Shown in pieces: positions 37,101 through 49,600 of a stretch of 64,000 bases of DNA. The stretch is from Ampullaceana balthica (Eukaryota > Mollusca > Gastropoda > Lymnaeidae): the NCBI GenBank assembly GCA_944989445.1, contig CALYLW010000182.1, forward strand, positions 1,112,744-1,176,743, in the 5' to 3' direction. Within the stretch, counting starts at the first letter, position 1; each line of letters begins with the position of its first letter. The notes below the pieces were generated by a model, which ran no database searches, had not been told where the DNA came from, and saw only the letters and a program-made list of their open reading frames with translations. Both the position numbers and the translations under genes were made by a program.

Positions 37101-40100
37101 TAGTTTGGAGCGCCTTTTGACCAGGCTGACATGGTTTGAGGACCCCTTGTGAGAGTCCAACAAATTGGTGTCGTCTTGGTGTTTCCAGCATTCTCTCAGT
37201 GACGTCATCGCATTCTTTCTATCAACGGTTTCTACATCGCCAGGGGGCTCGAAATGACCAGGGCCTGTTGCCGGCTGTTTGACCTGTCCACTCGAATGCC
37301 CAGACCCGCTGAGGGATGATGTATCAGAGGAGGTGTCCGATGTTTCTCTACCATGGCCTACACGGTGTTCTTTTCTGGTCTTCGTCAGCGGTTGGGTTTC
37401 AAGTTTGTCTAAGATCTCAACGGATCTTTTTTTCTGAACGTGTCGTGCGGATGTGCTCTGCGTTGTCTGGTGGAGGCTTGATTTCATCTCAACAATCGTC
37501 TCGTCTCCGCCCGGTAGACATCTTAAGAGTTCGTTGCAATCTGTGTTAATTGGACTTTGACTTGGAGAGCACTCGTTGTGTGAGGCATGTGAGTTGTGTT
37601 CTTCTGTTTCTCCCGTCATGCCTTGCCGCACAATGTCCTCGATGTGAGCGCCGGTGTCGTCTTGGACGGCCGGTATTAGAATGACAGATGTCACGTGATC
37701 AGATTTCAAGGTGTCCATTTCTTCATCCCCTTGATCTTTAGTTAAATTATTTGTTGATGGTTCGCGTCTCAGTTCATTAGGTGGCGCCATCTTGGTTTTA
37801 TCTTGATGCGCCGGCTTGTTAGTCTCCGGAGCCAATCCCGAGTGTCTTGATCGTTCAGCGTTAGTTTCCGGAGCTAAACCCGAGTGTCTTGATCGTTCAG
37901 CGTTAGTCTCCGGAGCTAAAGCCGAGTGTCTTGATCGTTCATCGTTAGTCTCCGGAGCTAAACCCGAGTGTCTTGATCGTTCATCTTTAGTCTCCGGAGC
38001 TAAACCCGAGTGTCTTGATCGTTCAGCGTTAGTCTCCGGAACCAAACCCGAGTGTCTTGATCGCTCATCTTTAGTCTCCGGAGCTAAACCCGAGTTTCTT
38101 GATCGTTCATCGTTAGTCTCCGGAACCAAAGACGAGTGTCTTGATCGTTCATCTTTAGTCTCCGGAGCTAAACCCGAGTGTCTTGATCGTTCATCGTATT
38201 CTTGTATTGAAAAAAGCTTACAGATGTGACTTGGAATTTGAGGTGTGAATCTCAAGTCTTTTTTCAACTTTCCCGACAACGAATGCGAATCGGCCAACCG
38301 TGAACAAGTTGGGGCATTTCTTTCAGTTGCCTGACCGAGGATCGGGCTACTAGGCACTCGTATACTCACTGTGCGATCAAACTTTCCCTGAGGTAGACGA
38401 TGTTTTCTGTTTGAACCCACGTCATCAAAGTAGTTGCCCCTGTTCAAGGTCATCATTTCGTACTGGTAGTGGTCGATGATGGACTTGCAGCAGCCGGCAG
38501 GACTGATGTCCAGGGGCGTTTCCCTGTAGAGATATTTGGACTTCATCTCCTTCAAGTATTTCTCTCTCAGCTCATCGATATTGCCCAAGTGGTGACGAGC
38601 TGTCGGCGTCGGGCAAGGAGAAACGTGAGCCGCCCTGTCCCTCAAGTCTTGAGTTTTGGAATGTGTTACCTTGGCTTTCAATGACCCGTGTCTGTCTTTG
38701 GCTGCCTGATGATATTTGCTGAGGTGTTCGGTCACGGTTTTTTGTAGTGGTGTTGTCATGTAAGACGATGCGGTGGTCGACATATCCACCGCGGTCAGGA
38801 TGCTCAGGTCGTTTTGAGACTTTTTCAGACGTCTCTTTTTGTCTTTACCGTAAATTTCCGAATTGGGTGTCAGTAGCAGCCTCTGGGTGACAGATTCGCT
38901 CCGGATGCTGGGACTGTCTCTTGTATCACGTGTTGTGTGTTTAGTGCGTCGCTGATGCACGCGGGACGGTCTCTTAAAGACCCCAGAAGATTTGCCGACC
39001 TGAACTGCCGTTCTACTCTGGACGGATGCCACCTGTTTCTTGGATTTAGATTTTCTGTAACCCCGTCTGGGCGAACTGCTGTCTGGGGGCGTGTCCGCTG
39101 GACTGCTTCCTGGGCTGGTGGGCAGCGCCTGGGTCAGACCGACCTTTTTGTTTTCTGTTTTGTCGTAGGCGTGTTTAGATCTGTGGATCGACTTGCTCCC
39201 AGGTCTCAGGTCCTTCATTAGCGTGGGACAACTCGGCCTCGCACAGCTGACCCCGTGGTCAAACCGATGCTCTCCCTTTGTAAGTCTATTTTCATGACAT
39301 TCGCTCACAGAGTTGTGGTCCGTGGCAGGTTTTTTAATTCCGAAATGTAAAATTTCTTTAAGGATTGTCCTTTCATCAGCAGTTTTTGGACTCGAGTCTT
39401 GGGAGCCGCCAGGCACCTTTGTCTCGCTGTGCTTAGACCCAAACTGTGATCTCGACTTGACCAGTTGTCTCCCTCTTTTGTATTGCACGCCGGGGCTGGA
39501 GGAGTGGGAATTCGGTCTTCGAGGGCCACATTGGGATTGGGGGGAAATGGCCTGTTTGTGTTTTACACCACACGGACGATAACCGGGTGAAATAACCAGT
39601 TTCTTGTTGACCAGATGTACGTCAGTATTGGGTGAGCTGAGGTTGTTTTTCTTAAAGAAATTTGGCCGATTTCTTGGTGAATGAAAGACTTGAACCTGGT
39701 TATTGGGCTGTTTGTAAAATCCGTGTTTCTGGCTTGGCGGTGGCACATTCATCTTGAGCTGAACATCAGTCTTGTCTGACTCCGTGTTTTTGTTGCACAC
39801 CCGCAAAGGATTGTGAGCCGCTGTGAGTTTCTTGGCACCGTGTTGTTCTTGGCTTGCTGGACGGTGGTCAAAGCGCACGGAGACCCTGGACGGGACGTTT
39901 ATCACTTTGTAGATCCAGGATTCGTTTTTAGGAGAGTCAACATTCCGAGCACGAGATTGATCCGATTGTTTGTAAACAGATTGGTGTTGTTTGTAAACGA
40001 TTTCGTGTTGTTTCAAATTCTGCATTCCTCTGCCTTGAGACGTGGTATCCTTGTCATTTCTAGATGATGGCTGGAGTTTGTTGTACCTAGACTTGAATGT

Positions 40101-43100
40101 CAGTTGAAATGAAGGTATCGGCGTGCAGTCTTTATTATCAGAGCTACCAAACCATTCACTGTGAGCGTGCACGACTCGCCCCTGAGAAGGTTTAGCCTGA
40201 GTTTTATCGAAAATAGATTTGTTGGCGCCGGTGAACAGAGATCTGGTCCGTCTCTTAGACGCGTCACGTGACGTGCTGACAGGATGGCTTGTGCTGGCCA
40301 CACTCTCGGGCGTATGGCAGGGACGTAAAGATCGGCTGTCCCGATTACTTTTAGCCTTCTCCGATTTTTGGTTGATCGACTTCGACTCTGCTGTACACCG
40401 CAGTGTGTTTGTGCTGACAATTTGAGAACCAGCTGAACTCATGTAGTCCGACCTCGAGTAGTAGTCTCGGTAGGTGACACATGTTATGGGAAAATTGTCT
40501 CGTGGTGACGAAAAATCTTCGCTCTCATTAGGTCTCGAGGCCGATTTACTTTGCGGGAATTTTTGGCTGGTTTGTGCTTCCGGGGCACACTGGAAAATGG
40601 GCTTTAATTTCTTGAATGCCATGAGTGCCTTCATAAGGGGCGAGAACCCTTCATCAAGTTGAAAGCTTTGAGAGGAATTTCCACTTTTCTCGTTCGGGCT
40701 GAATTGTTTTGCCAGTATTAGGGACGCCATCTTGCGCTCAAGGTACTTATTGAAAGTTTTTGCCGAGGAAATCTTACTGGGGCTCTCACTGTCGGCACAC
40801 TTCTCCAGGGTTTTTTCTTTGTGAGCCGTGGATGCTGGTATCACCGGAATGCAATCATCCTTTGGTTTTTGCGGGCCCCCAGGCACCGCCAGGTCCTCAT
40901 CGGTCCGCTCGACACGTGTTTCACACACACACTTGTCCCCGTCACCCTGTCCACTGTCACTTGAAACAACGCTGACCAACCTCTGGGGCTGTCTGTCCAA
41001 CCTCTGGGGCTGTCTGTCCAACCTCTGGGGCTGTCTGTCCAACGCCTGGGGCTGTCTGTCCACTCGCGCCTTGTTACACACGTCTTTGTGCGCCTCAACA
41101 CGTAGCTTCAGTTTGTTCTCACAGATTTTAGCCCGCGGCGCTTGGCTCGGTATCTTGCTGGCCACTGCGGGGGGTTGTACTCGCGAATACTTTCGTCCCA
41201 ATGAAGACGGGATCCATTTTTTCTCCGGTTTGTCCTGTGGTACCAGCGACAACGTCCACTGTTTGATGTTCTCCAGCCTCATTTTCAGAGTCTCTGTGTT
41301 GTCGTCATCCGATGTGCTCACCCTGAAGTCAGAAATGGAATCGCTTAGAGGCAAGGGAGCCACTGGTATAGGGCGCTGTTCAATTTTTACCCCACTAGTG
41401 CTAATGTTATGTTGGCTCTCAGCACAAGAAAGTGAACTTTTGCTATCACTGTCTTCATGGGTTGTAGCATCACTTCCCTTGATGGACTGTGTGTCATCTC
41501 TGTGCAGGATATTTCTTTGTTCTTTTGTGTGACGGGTAGTGGAGGCGAATCTTTTTTTGTGATTGAGTAAATTGATGTGAACCAAGCTCCTACCCTTGTC
41601 CTCGTGGCGTTTTGGTTCCCTGCGTCTTGATTCTCTCCCCCTGATTCGAGGAATGTTATCTTCTATCGTAATGATTGGCCAGTCTCTCGAGCCTTCCTTC
41701 TGCCTGGATGATAACATTACTGGTTGGCGCTTGACCTCTTGCTCAATATTCTCGTCCAGTTTCGGAAATTCGTTATCCACACTGAAAACTGCGGTAACTA
41801 TTTCACTTGGCTTCTGCAAACTTCTCACCGGAAGTGGTATTCTGCTTTTTCGACCGATAGACCTTTCGTACGAGGCGCTGTTACCTCTTCTATACGAGCC
41901 CGGGGGACTGGGCGTCGTATCGTAACTCAACGTCCAAGGGGCTTTCTGGACATGCTCCGATTCAAGCATGTCGTCAGACGAAACGACTGACTGACTGTTC
42001 CTCGACAGCCCGCTCTGTTTACGTCTCGCCGGCAACACCGGATATTTGCGTGTCAGAGTTTTCTTCTTCATCGACGGCAGCTTGACGACATTTTCCGTCA
42101 CGACAATGCTTTCCACACAAGAGGTTGAGTAGCTCGTCGCCGGGTTGTCGGTCTTACCCAAGTCCGCGTCACAGGACTCGTCCGTCGTGCACTTACACAT
42201 GTACACATTCTCCGTGTACTTGTCCTGCCTCCGTCGCTCAGACGCCAACGAATCACTTCCGCTCTTCTGCGCCTCGCGGTTCACAGCGTGTTTTTGGATC
42301 CCGTCCAGGCGACGAACCACTGCTTCTGTTGACGCACTCTGGTGCAGTTTGCCGCGGTAGTGTTGCCGGAGAGATGGCGTCACGTCCCTGCTCTGAACAA
42401 CGGCCCTGCGGGGCGGCGTCTTGGCGTCAGGCTGGGGCTCCTCTTCGCTGTCGGCCGGGCTGAAGACGCTGTCGGCGGAGCAGCCCGAGAAACTGCTGGC
42501 CACTGTGCTGGGCTTACACAGTCTGCTGATGGGGACCGGGGGACAGGCTTTGGTTGTGCGGGTTCTGTTGGTTTCATGTGGCTGAGTACTGTTTGCCCTC
42601 GGACTTTTTTCTATTCCACATGCCATAGGCGTCTCCTTTTGATCGGTGGGATTCTTGTTGGTAGAGAAATCGTGGAGTCCTAACTTCTGCTCTTTAGCCA
42701 AGCTCCTGAGATAATCGTAAGGGAGGTATATCGGTCGGCTGTAGCGTGGTACGCCAATGTCACGTGGTACGCCAATGTCACTGGCTTTTGACATTCCCGT
42801 CGCTTGACTCTCAGACCCAGAAGATCTTCTGGACGTCACGCGTCTCTGTTTCAAGGGTCTGGATGTTTGTCTCGTGTTGCCTCTTTGCACATCCATCAGG
42901 GAGTCCACTATTTTACTGACTATGATTGACCCCAACGATGTAGTACTTACGTCACTTTGAGGTTTCGGGGCTGATTTCTCCTGTTTGGTTCCTCCTTTTC
43001 TGTCACGTGCGTGTGCCTCACGAGGTTTCGGGGCTGATTTCTCCTGATTGGTTCCTCCTTTTCTGTCAGGTGCGCGTGCCTCACTCTGTTTTGGCCGTCT

Positions 43101-44403
43101 AGATTTAACATTATATGTTGCGTGCCCTTCTGGTTTATTGGACGCCAACCTATTTTTAAGCCCAGGCTTGTATTTCGTATTCGGGACACGACCAGCCGAA
43201 TGACGGGTCAGTTTAGCCGGCGAACCGTCTCCGGAAGTGGTGAATCTTCTATACGCCTCGTCAGTATGGGATGTGATATGGCCGTTACAATGTTTACCGT
43301 GACCTCTAGCTCTCTGTGGTTGACCGCAAGGCTGTGGTTTCTTTACTTCTGTCGGCCCGTCTCGGTCTTCGTATGAGGATAAAGAGTTCCTGGAACTGTT
43401 TCCGGCTCGTTTCTTGAGTACAGGAATCAAACTCCTCCCACATCCACTGTGGCTGTGTCGCTCCATCGTTGTCCGGCTGGAGGCCATGGACCTGTAGTGG
43501 GTGCTGCACCGCTCCTGGTCGTGGTCGAAGCTCAGGAAGCTATTCTCTGGCTTGTTTTGATTAATGGACCGTATCCTCTTTTCGTGATAAGTCGTGTGGG
43601 ACTCTGGTATTCCATCGGCCAAGAACCTGCACATGTAGATCTGTAGGTCAAGAGGGCTGATGTTTTTAGCGCGGTAGGCTGGCTCGTTTTTAAAATAGTC
43701 GGCGGCAAGTTTCTTCCTGTGGTAGATTTCTTTGATGAACTCAACAGACGACAACGAGTGAGACTTGCGTAGCACGTTTTTCTGGACAGCAGACCTCGAG
43801 ACTCCAGTGGAGAGCGAGTCCTTGTCATCACAAGATGAGTTCTCTCTCCATAGTCTACGGTAAACATTCTCGTTGGTGGCGTCCATTTTGTTGAGAATCT
43901 TCGCCTCATTACCAGCTTTGTCTTGAAATGTCTGCCTCGAGTCCAAGTCCTGAGTTGGTTTCTGGTCTATCATCAATGTCGGCTGCTCAGATGTTGGCGA
44001 CGTATGAACCAAGTCTGTACGACCTGCTTCTGGATTGGGCACCTCGTATTTTGATGTCAGTCTTGTCACTGCCATTTGATCTCGACTGGTCCCATTGGAT
44101 GCCACGTCCTGAGACTGGGTTCGACTGGTTTCACTGTAAGTCTCGGCCTCCTTGGCTGGGCGATAGGTCTTGGACTCAATAATTTGACTGTATGTCTTGG
44201 ACTCGATGACGGGCCTGTGTGTCCTGCTATCTGAAATCACGGAAACTTCTTTGTCCCGTTTTTTTGTCTTGCGAGCTCCAACAGGCGAACGTCTTGTGGA
44301 TCGTGGATGCTTGTTGTCACGTTTAAGGGAGCAACTTCTGTGGATCCTGATGTGAGATGGTAGACTGAAGGCTTCCTCATAGGCACGCTGGCCGGCACAC
44401 CTC
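34104..44403 (-). CDS. Giant single-exon reading frame, basic disordered protein of unknown function
   Basis: The open frame runs without a stop for 10.3 kb. It reaches back to a Met at 44462, but that Met lies in minisatellite sequence. A TTCTCTTTAG|GAGG acceptor at 44404 is the likely exon start, so the true start codon is in an unseen upstream exon. The product would be about 3430 residues, rich in Ser, Lys, Arg, Thr and Gln, with no signal peptide, membrane segment or fold that I recognise. Internal repeats: DERSRHSGLAPET (about nine copies, 37815-38200), RATQTASQAG (about 19, 35220-35770), SGAGLP (seven, 35820-35960), RQPQRLD (four, 40975-41060), and doublets at 34920-35035, 36300-36390 and 42960-43085. 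Few segments look ordered: around 38455-38580 (KSKYLYRETPLDISPAG) and 43600-43740. The stop TGA (34106-34104) is followed at once by AATAAA (34100-34095). G+C is plainly higher than in its flanks. A cytoskeletal or scaffold role is possible but not supported. Confidence 0.72.
35215..35770. repeat. 30-bp coding repeat (RATQTASQAG), about 19 copies
   Basis: GGCCTGCCTGACTGGCTGTT recurs every 30 bp within the giant frame. Copies differ by single bases (GCGTGG/GGGTAG, TGGCT/TGTCT), and one copy has a 3-bp insertion, so the frame is always kept. Mutations are compatible with a coding array. Confidence 0.9.
37815..38205. repeat. 42-bp coding repeat (DERSRHSGLAPETN), about nine copies
   Basis: The unit contains GAGTGTCTTGATCGTTCATC and TTAGTCTCCGGAGCTAAACC. 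All length changes keep the frame. Residue changes are limited to a few positions (N/K, D/A, G/S/A), as in a recently amplified protein repeat. Confidence 0.9.
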
Positions 44404-45300
44404 CTAAAGAGAATAGAGAGATGGTAGACTGAAGGCTTTCTCATAGGCAAGCTGATTGTCACATCTACTAGAGAGAATAGAGAGATGGTAGACTGAAGAC
44501 TTTCTTATAGGCAAGCTGATTGTCACATCTACTAGAGAGAATAGAGAGATGGTAGACTGAAGACTTTCTCATAGGCAAGCTGATTGTCACATCTACTAGA
44601 GAGAATAGAGAGATGGTAGACTGAAGACTTTCTCATAGGCAAGCTGGCGCACACACTTCTAGAGAGAATAGAGAGATGGTAGACTGAAGGCTTTCTTATA
44701 GGCAAGCTTGCCGACACACCTCCTAGATAGAATAGAGAGATGGTAGACTGAAGACTTTCTCATAGGCACGCTGATTGTCACATCTACTAGAGAGAATAGA
44801 GAGATGGTAGACTGAAGGCTTTCTTATAGGCAAGCTTGCCGACACACCTCCTAGATAGAATAAAGAGATGATAGACTGAAGACTTTCTCATAGGCACGCT
44901 GGCCGACACACCTCCTACATAGAATAAAGAGATGGTAGACTGAAGACTTTCTCATAGGCAAGCTGGCCGGCACACCTCCTAGAGGGAATAAAGAGATGGT
45001 AGAAGACTTTCTCATAGGCAAGCTGGCCGGCACACACTTCTAGAGAGAATAGAGAGATGGTAGACTGAAGGCTTTCTTATTGGCAAGCTGGCCGGCACAC
45101 ACTTCTAGAGAGAATAGAGAGATGGTAGACTGAAGGCTTTCTTATTGGCAAGCTGGCCGACACACCTCCTAGAGAGAATAGAGAGATGGTAGACTGAAGG
45201 CTTTCTTATAGGCAAGCTGGCCGGCACACACTTCTAGAGAAAATAGAGAGATGGTAGACTGAAGGCTTTCTCATAGGCACGCTGATTGTCACATCTACTT
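44404..45300. repeat. 65-bp minisatellite derived from the giant exon's acceptor junction
   Basis: About 14 copies. Each, on the minus strand, has CTCTATTCTCTCTAG (an acceptor-like tract) followed by GCCTATGAGAAAGCCTTCAG, the first bases of the giant exon. Two versions interleave: GCCGGCCAGC with CTAGGAGG or CTAGAAGTG, and GACAATCAGC with CTAGTAGATG. The copy at the exon itself (CTCTTTAG|GAGGTGTGCCGGCCAGC) is the apparent parent. Confidence 0.88.
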
Positions 45301-45412
45301 CCTTCTCCACATCAACACCTCCTCTCTCTGTCTCTTTCTGTCTCCGTCTCTCATTCTGTTTGTCTGCCTCTCTATCTATTTCTGTCTCTCTCACTGTCCC
45401 TAATTACGTGTA
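45298..45412. repeat. CT-rich low-complexity tract
   Basis: Polypyrimidine sequence built from CTCTCTCTGTCTC-type blocks, between two minisatellites. Nothing coding. Confidence 0.8.
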
Positions 45413-45482
45413 CATAACATTTACAAGAACGCTGTGCACTTAACTATAAAACCAAGATAAGAGTCTAAGCATTAACTGAATC

Positions 45483-46000
45483 CTACAAAAGATCTGAACC
45501 ATTGAGATATAAAAATGATCCAGTAATTGTTGTAACGAACAAATCTTACAATAGATCTGAACCATTGAGATATAAAAATGATCCAGTAATTGTTGTAACG
45601 AACAAATCTTACAAAAGATCTGAACCATTGAGATATAAAAATGATCCAGTAATTGTTGTAACGAACAAATCTTACAATAGATCTGAACCATTGAGATATA
45701 AAAATGATCCAGTAATTGTTGTAACGAACAAATCTTACAAAAGATCTGAACCATCGAGATATAAAAATGATCCAGTAATTGTTGTAACGAACAAATCTTA
45801 CAAAAGATCTGAACCATCGAGATATAAAAATGATCCAGTAATTGTTGTAACGAACAAATCTTACAAAAGATCTGAACCATCGAGATATAAAAATGATCCA
45901 GTAATTGTTGTAACGAACAAATCTTACAAAAGATCTGAACCATCGAGATATTAAAATGATCCAGTAATTGTTGTAACGAACAAATCTTACAAAAGATGAA
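45483..46000. repeat. 63-bp minisatellite, about eight copies
   Basis: The unit contains AAGATCTGAACCATTGAGAT and CCAGTAATTGTTGTAACGAA. Copies differ mainly at AAAAG/AATAG and CATTG/CATCG. 63 is a multiple of three, so it is open on both strands (150 codons plus, 189 minus). There is no evidence that either is translated. Confidence 0.93.
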
Positions 46001-46009
46001 GTCGCTCAA

Positions 46010-46225
46010 GACTCCTGTAAGACGACGCTGTGACCAAATCTGTGGAGGAAATAAAGACTCACTTAATAATGAAAAGATAAACGACAGTTATTTAAAGACA
46101 CGGAGAACAAAAAGAACGAAACATATTTTTAGTTGTTAGCAACTTGAGAGGGAGATGAACGCCAAGACTTTACATAAAAGTAGAATTATGTAGTTTGTGG
46201 TGTTGAGTTGAGAACGAGGCAGAGA
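46010..46225. other. Unique spacer between arrays
   Basis: Plain AT-rich sequence between the 63-bp array and the GATGTAAGCAG array. No feature is seen. Confidence 0.5.
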
Positions 46226-46400
46226 AGATGTAAGCAGTTGACGATGTAAGCAGAGAGAGACGATGTAAGCAGTTGACGATGTAAGCAGTTGACGATGTAA
46301 GCAGAGAGAGACGATGTAAGCAGTTGACGATGTAAGCAGAAAAAGACGATGTAAGCAGAGAGCGATGATGTAAGCAGACAGAGACGATGTAAGCAGAGAG
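46226..46400. repeat. GATGTAAGCAG minisatellite running into the gap
   Basis: About ten copies of GATGTAAGCAG joined by TTGAC or AGAGAGAC spacers, 16-20 bp per unit. The array ends at the run of N, so its true length is unknown. Confidence 0.9.
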
Positions 46401-46500
46401 NNNNNNNNNNNNNNNNNNNNNNNNNNNNNNNNNNNNNNNNNNNNNNNNNNNNNNNNNNNNNNNNNNNNNNNNNNNNNNNNNNNNNNNNNNNNNNNNNNNN
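46401..46500. other. Assembly gap (100 N)
   Basis: Exactly 100 undetermined bases, the usual placeholder for a gap of unknown length. It begins inside a tandem array. Confidence 0.98.
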
Positions 46501-46639
46501 ATTAGCTGCCGTCTTTATCATATGTGAAGCCGGCATTCAAAGTCGGTAGTTTATTTATGTCATCACAGATTTTGTTCCTATTTCACTGTTTTCCCTTGTA
46601 AATCTTAATGTCTACATTTCTATGTCAGCTATTTAGAAA

Positions 46640-49600
46640 AGGGACAGAACTTGTCTGAATGTTAAATAATGGGACACAACTTGTATCAATGTGAGCTAAT
46701 GGGAAACAACTTGCCTGAATGTTAGATACAGGGAGAAATTTTCTGAATGTCCGGTAAAGGGACACAACTTGCATGGATGTGAGGTAAAGGGATACAACTT
46801 GCCTGGATGTGAGGTAGAGGGACACAACTTGCCTGAATGTGAGGTAAAGGGACACAACTTGCCTGGATGTGAGGTAAAGGGACACAACTTGCCTGAATGT
46901 GAGGTAAAGGGACACAATTGCCTGGATGTGAGTTAGAGGGACACAACTTGCCTGGATGTGAGGTAAAGAAACACAACTGCCTGGATGTGAGGTAAAGGGA
47001 CACAACTTGCCTGGATGTGAGGTAGAGGGACACAACTTGCCTGGATGTGAGGTAAAGAAACACAACTGCCTGGATGTGAGGTAAAGGGACACAACTTGCC
47101 TGGATGTGAGGTAGAGGGACACAACTTGCCTGGATGTGAGGTAGAGGGACACAACTTGCTTGGATGTCAGGTAGAGAAACACAACTTGCCTGAATGTGAG
47201 GTAAAGGGACAAAACTTGCCTGAATGTGAGATAAAGGGACACAACTTCCTTGGATGTGAGGTAGAGGGAAAAACTTGCTTGGATGTGAGGTAGAGGGACA
47301 CAACTTGCCTGAATGTGAGGTAGAGGGACACAACTTGCCTGGATGTGAGGTAGAGGGACACAACTTGCCTGAATGTGAGGTAAAGGGACACAACTTGTCT
47401 GGATGTGAGATAAAGGGACATAACTTGCCTGAATGTGAGGTAAAGGGACACAACTTGCCTGGATGTGAGGTAAAAGGGACACAACTTGCCTGAATGTGAG
47501 GTAAAGGGACACAACTTGCCTGGATGTGAGGTAAAGGGACACAACATGCCTGGATGTGATGTAAGGGGACACAACTTGCCTTGATGTGAGGTAAAGGGAC
47601 ACAACTTGCCTGGATATGAGGTAGAGGGGCACAACTTCTCTGGATGTGAGGTAGAGGGACACAACTTGTCTGGATGTGAGGTAAAGGGCACAACTTGCTT
47701 GGATGTGAGGTAGAGGGACACAACATGACTGGATGTGAGGTAGAGGGACACAACCTGCTTGGATGTGAGGTAGAGGGACACAACTTGTCTGGATGTGAGG
47801 TAAAGGGACACAACTTGCCTGGATGTGAGGTAGAGGGACACAACTTGCCTGAATCGGAGGTAGAGGGACACAACTTGCCTGGATGTGAGGTAGAGGGACA
47901 CAACTTGCCTGAATGTGAGGTAAAGGGACACAACTTGCCTGGATGTGAGATAGAGGGACACAACTTGCCTGTATGTGATGTAAAGGGACACAACTTGCCT
48001 TGATGTGAGGTAAAGGGACACAACTTGCCTGGATATGAGGTAGAGGGGCACAACTTGTCTGGATGTGAGGTAGAGGGACACAACTTGTCTGGATGTGAGG
48101 TAAAGGGCACAACTTGCCTGGATGTGAGGTAAAGGGACACAACTTGCTTGGATGTGAGGTAGAGGGACACAACATGACTGGATGTGAGGTAGAGGGACAC
48201 AACCTGCTTGGATGTGAGGTAGAGGGACACAACTTGTCTGGATGTGAGGTAAAGGGACACAACTTGCCTGGATGTGAGGTAGAGGGACACAACTTGCCTG
48301 AATCGGAGGTAGAGGGACACAACTTGCCTGGATGTGAGGTAGAGGGACACACCTTGCCTGAATGTGAGGTAAAGGGACACAACTTGCCTGGATGTGAGGT
48401 AAAGGGACACAACTTGCCTGGATATGAGGTAAAGGGACACAACTTGCCTGGATGTGAGGTAAAGGGACACAACTTGCCTGGATGTGAGGTAGAGGGACAC
48501 AACTTGCCTGAATGTGAGGTAAAGGGACACAACTTGCCTGGATATGAGGTAGAGGGACACAACTTGCCTGAATTTGAGGTAGAGGGACACAACTTGCCTG
48601 GATGTGAGGTAAAGGGACACAACTTGCCTGGATGTGAGGTAAAGGGACACAACTTGCCTGGATGTGAGTTAGAGAGACACAACTTGCCTGGATGTGAGGT
48701 AGAGGGACACAACTTGCCTGGATGTGAGGTAGAGGGACACAACTTGCCTGGATGTGAGGTAGAGGGACACAATTTGCCTGGATCTGAGGTAAAGGGACAC
48801 AACTTGCCTGGATGTGATGTAAAGGGACACAACTTGTCTTGATGTGAGGTAAAGGGACACAATTTGCCTGGATGTGACGTAGAGGGATACAACTTGCCTG
48901 GATGTGAGGTAGAGGGACACAATTTGCCTGAATATGAGGTAGAGGGACACAACTTGTCTGGATGTGAGGTAGAGGGACACAACTTGCCTGGATGTGAGTT
49001 AAAGGGACACAACTTGCCTGGATGTGAGGTAAGGGGATACAACTTGCCTAAATGTGAGGTAAAGGGACACAAATGTGAGGTAGAGGGACACAATTTGCCT
49101 GAATGTGACGTAAGGGGACACAGCTTGGCTGGATGTGAGGTAAAGGGACACAACATGCCTGGGTGTGAGATAGAGGGACACAACTTGCCTGAATGTGAGG
49201 TAGAGGGACACAACTTGCCTGGATGTTAGGTAGAGGGACACAACTTGCCTGAATGTGAGGTAAAGGGACACAACTTGCCTGAATGTGAGGTAAGGGGACA
49301 CAACTTGCCTGAATGTGAGGTTAAGGGACACAACTTGCCTGGATGTGAGGTAGAGGGATACAACTTGCCTGGATGTGAGGTAGAGGGACACAACTTGCCT
49401 GAATGTGAGGTAAAGGGACACAACTTGCCTGAATGTGAGGTAGAGGGACGCAACTTGCCTGAATGTGAGGTAAAGGGACACAACTTGCTTTGATGTGAGG
49501 TAGAGGGACACAACTTGCTTGGATGTGAGGTAGAGTGACAAAACTTGCCTGGATGTGAGTTAGGGGGACACAACTTGCTTGGATGTGAGGTAGAGGGACA

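Noticed and set aside
35094..38229. Plus-strand frames opposite the giant gene (for example 35094-35777 and 37816-38229)
   Set aside because: They mirror its coding repeats. The minus frame is open for 10 kb, while these stop at the repeat borders.
44404..44462. Met at 44462 as the start of the giant protein
   Set aside because: It lies in a minisatellite copy upstream of a good splice acceptor, and equivalent Mets exist in other copies. A spliced 5' exon is more likely.
45440..46009. 189- and 150-codon frames in the 63-bp array
   Set aside because: Both strands are open because 63 is a multiple of three. There is no start context or flanking coding sequence.
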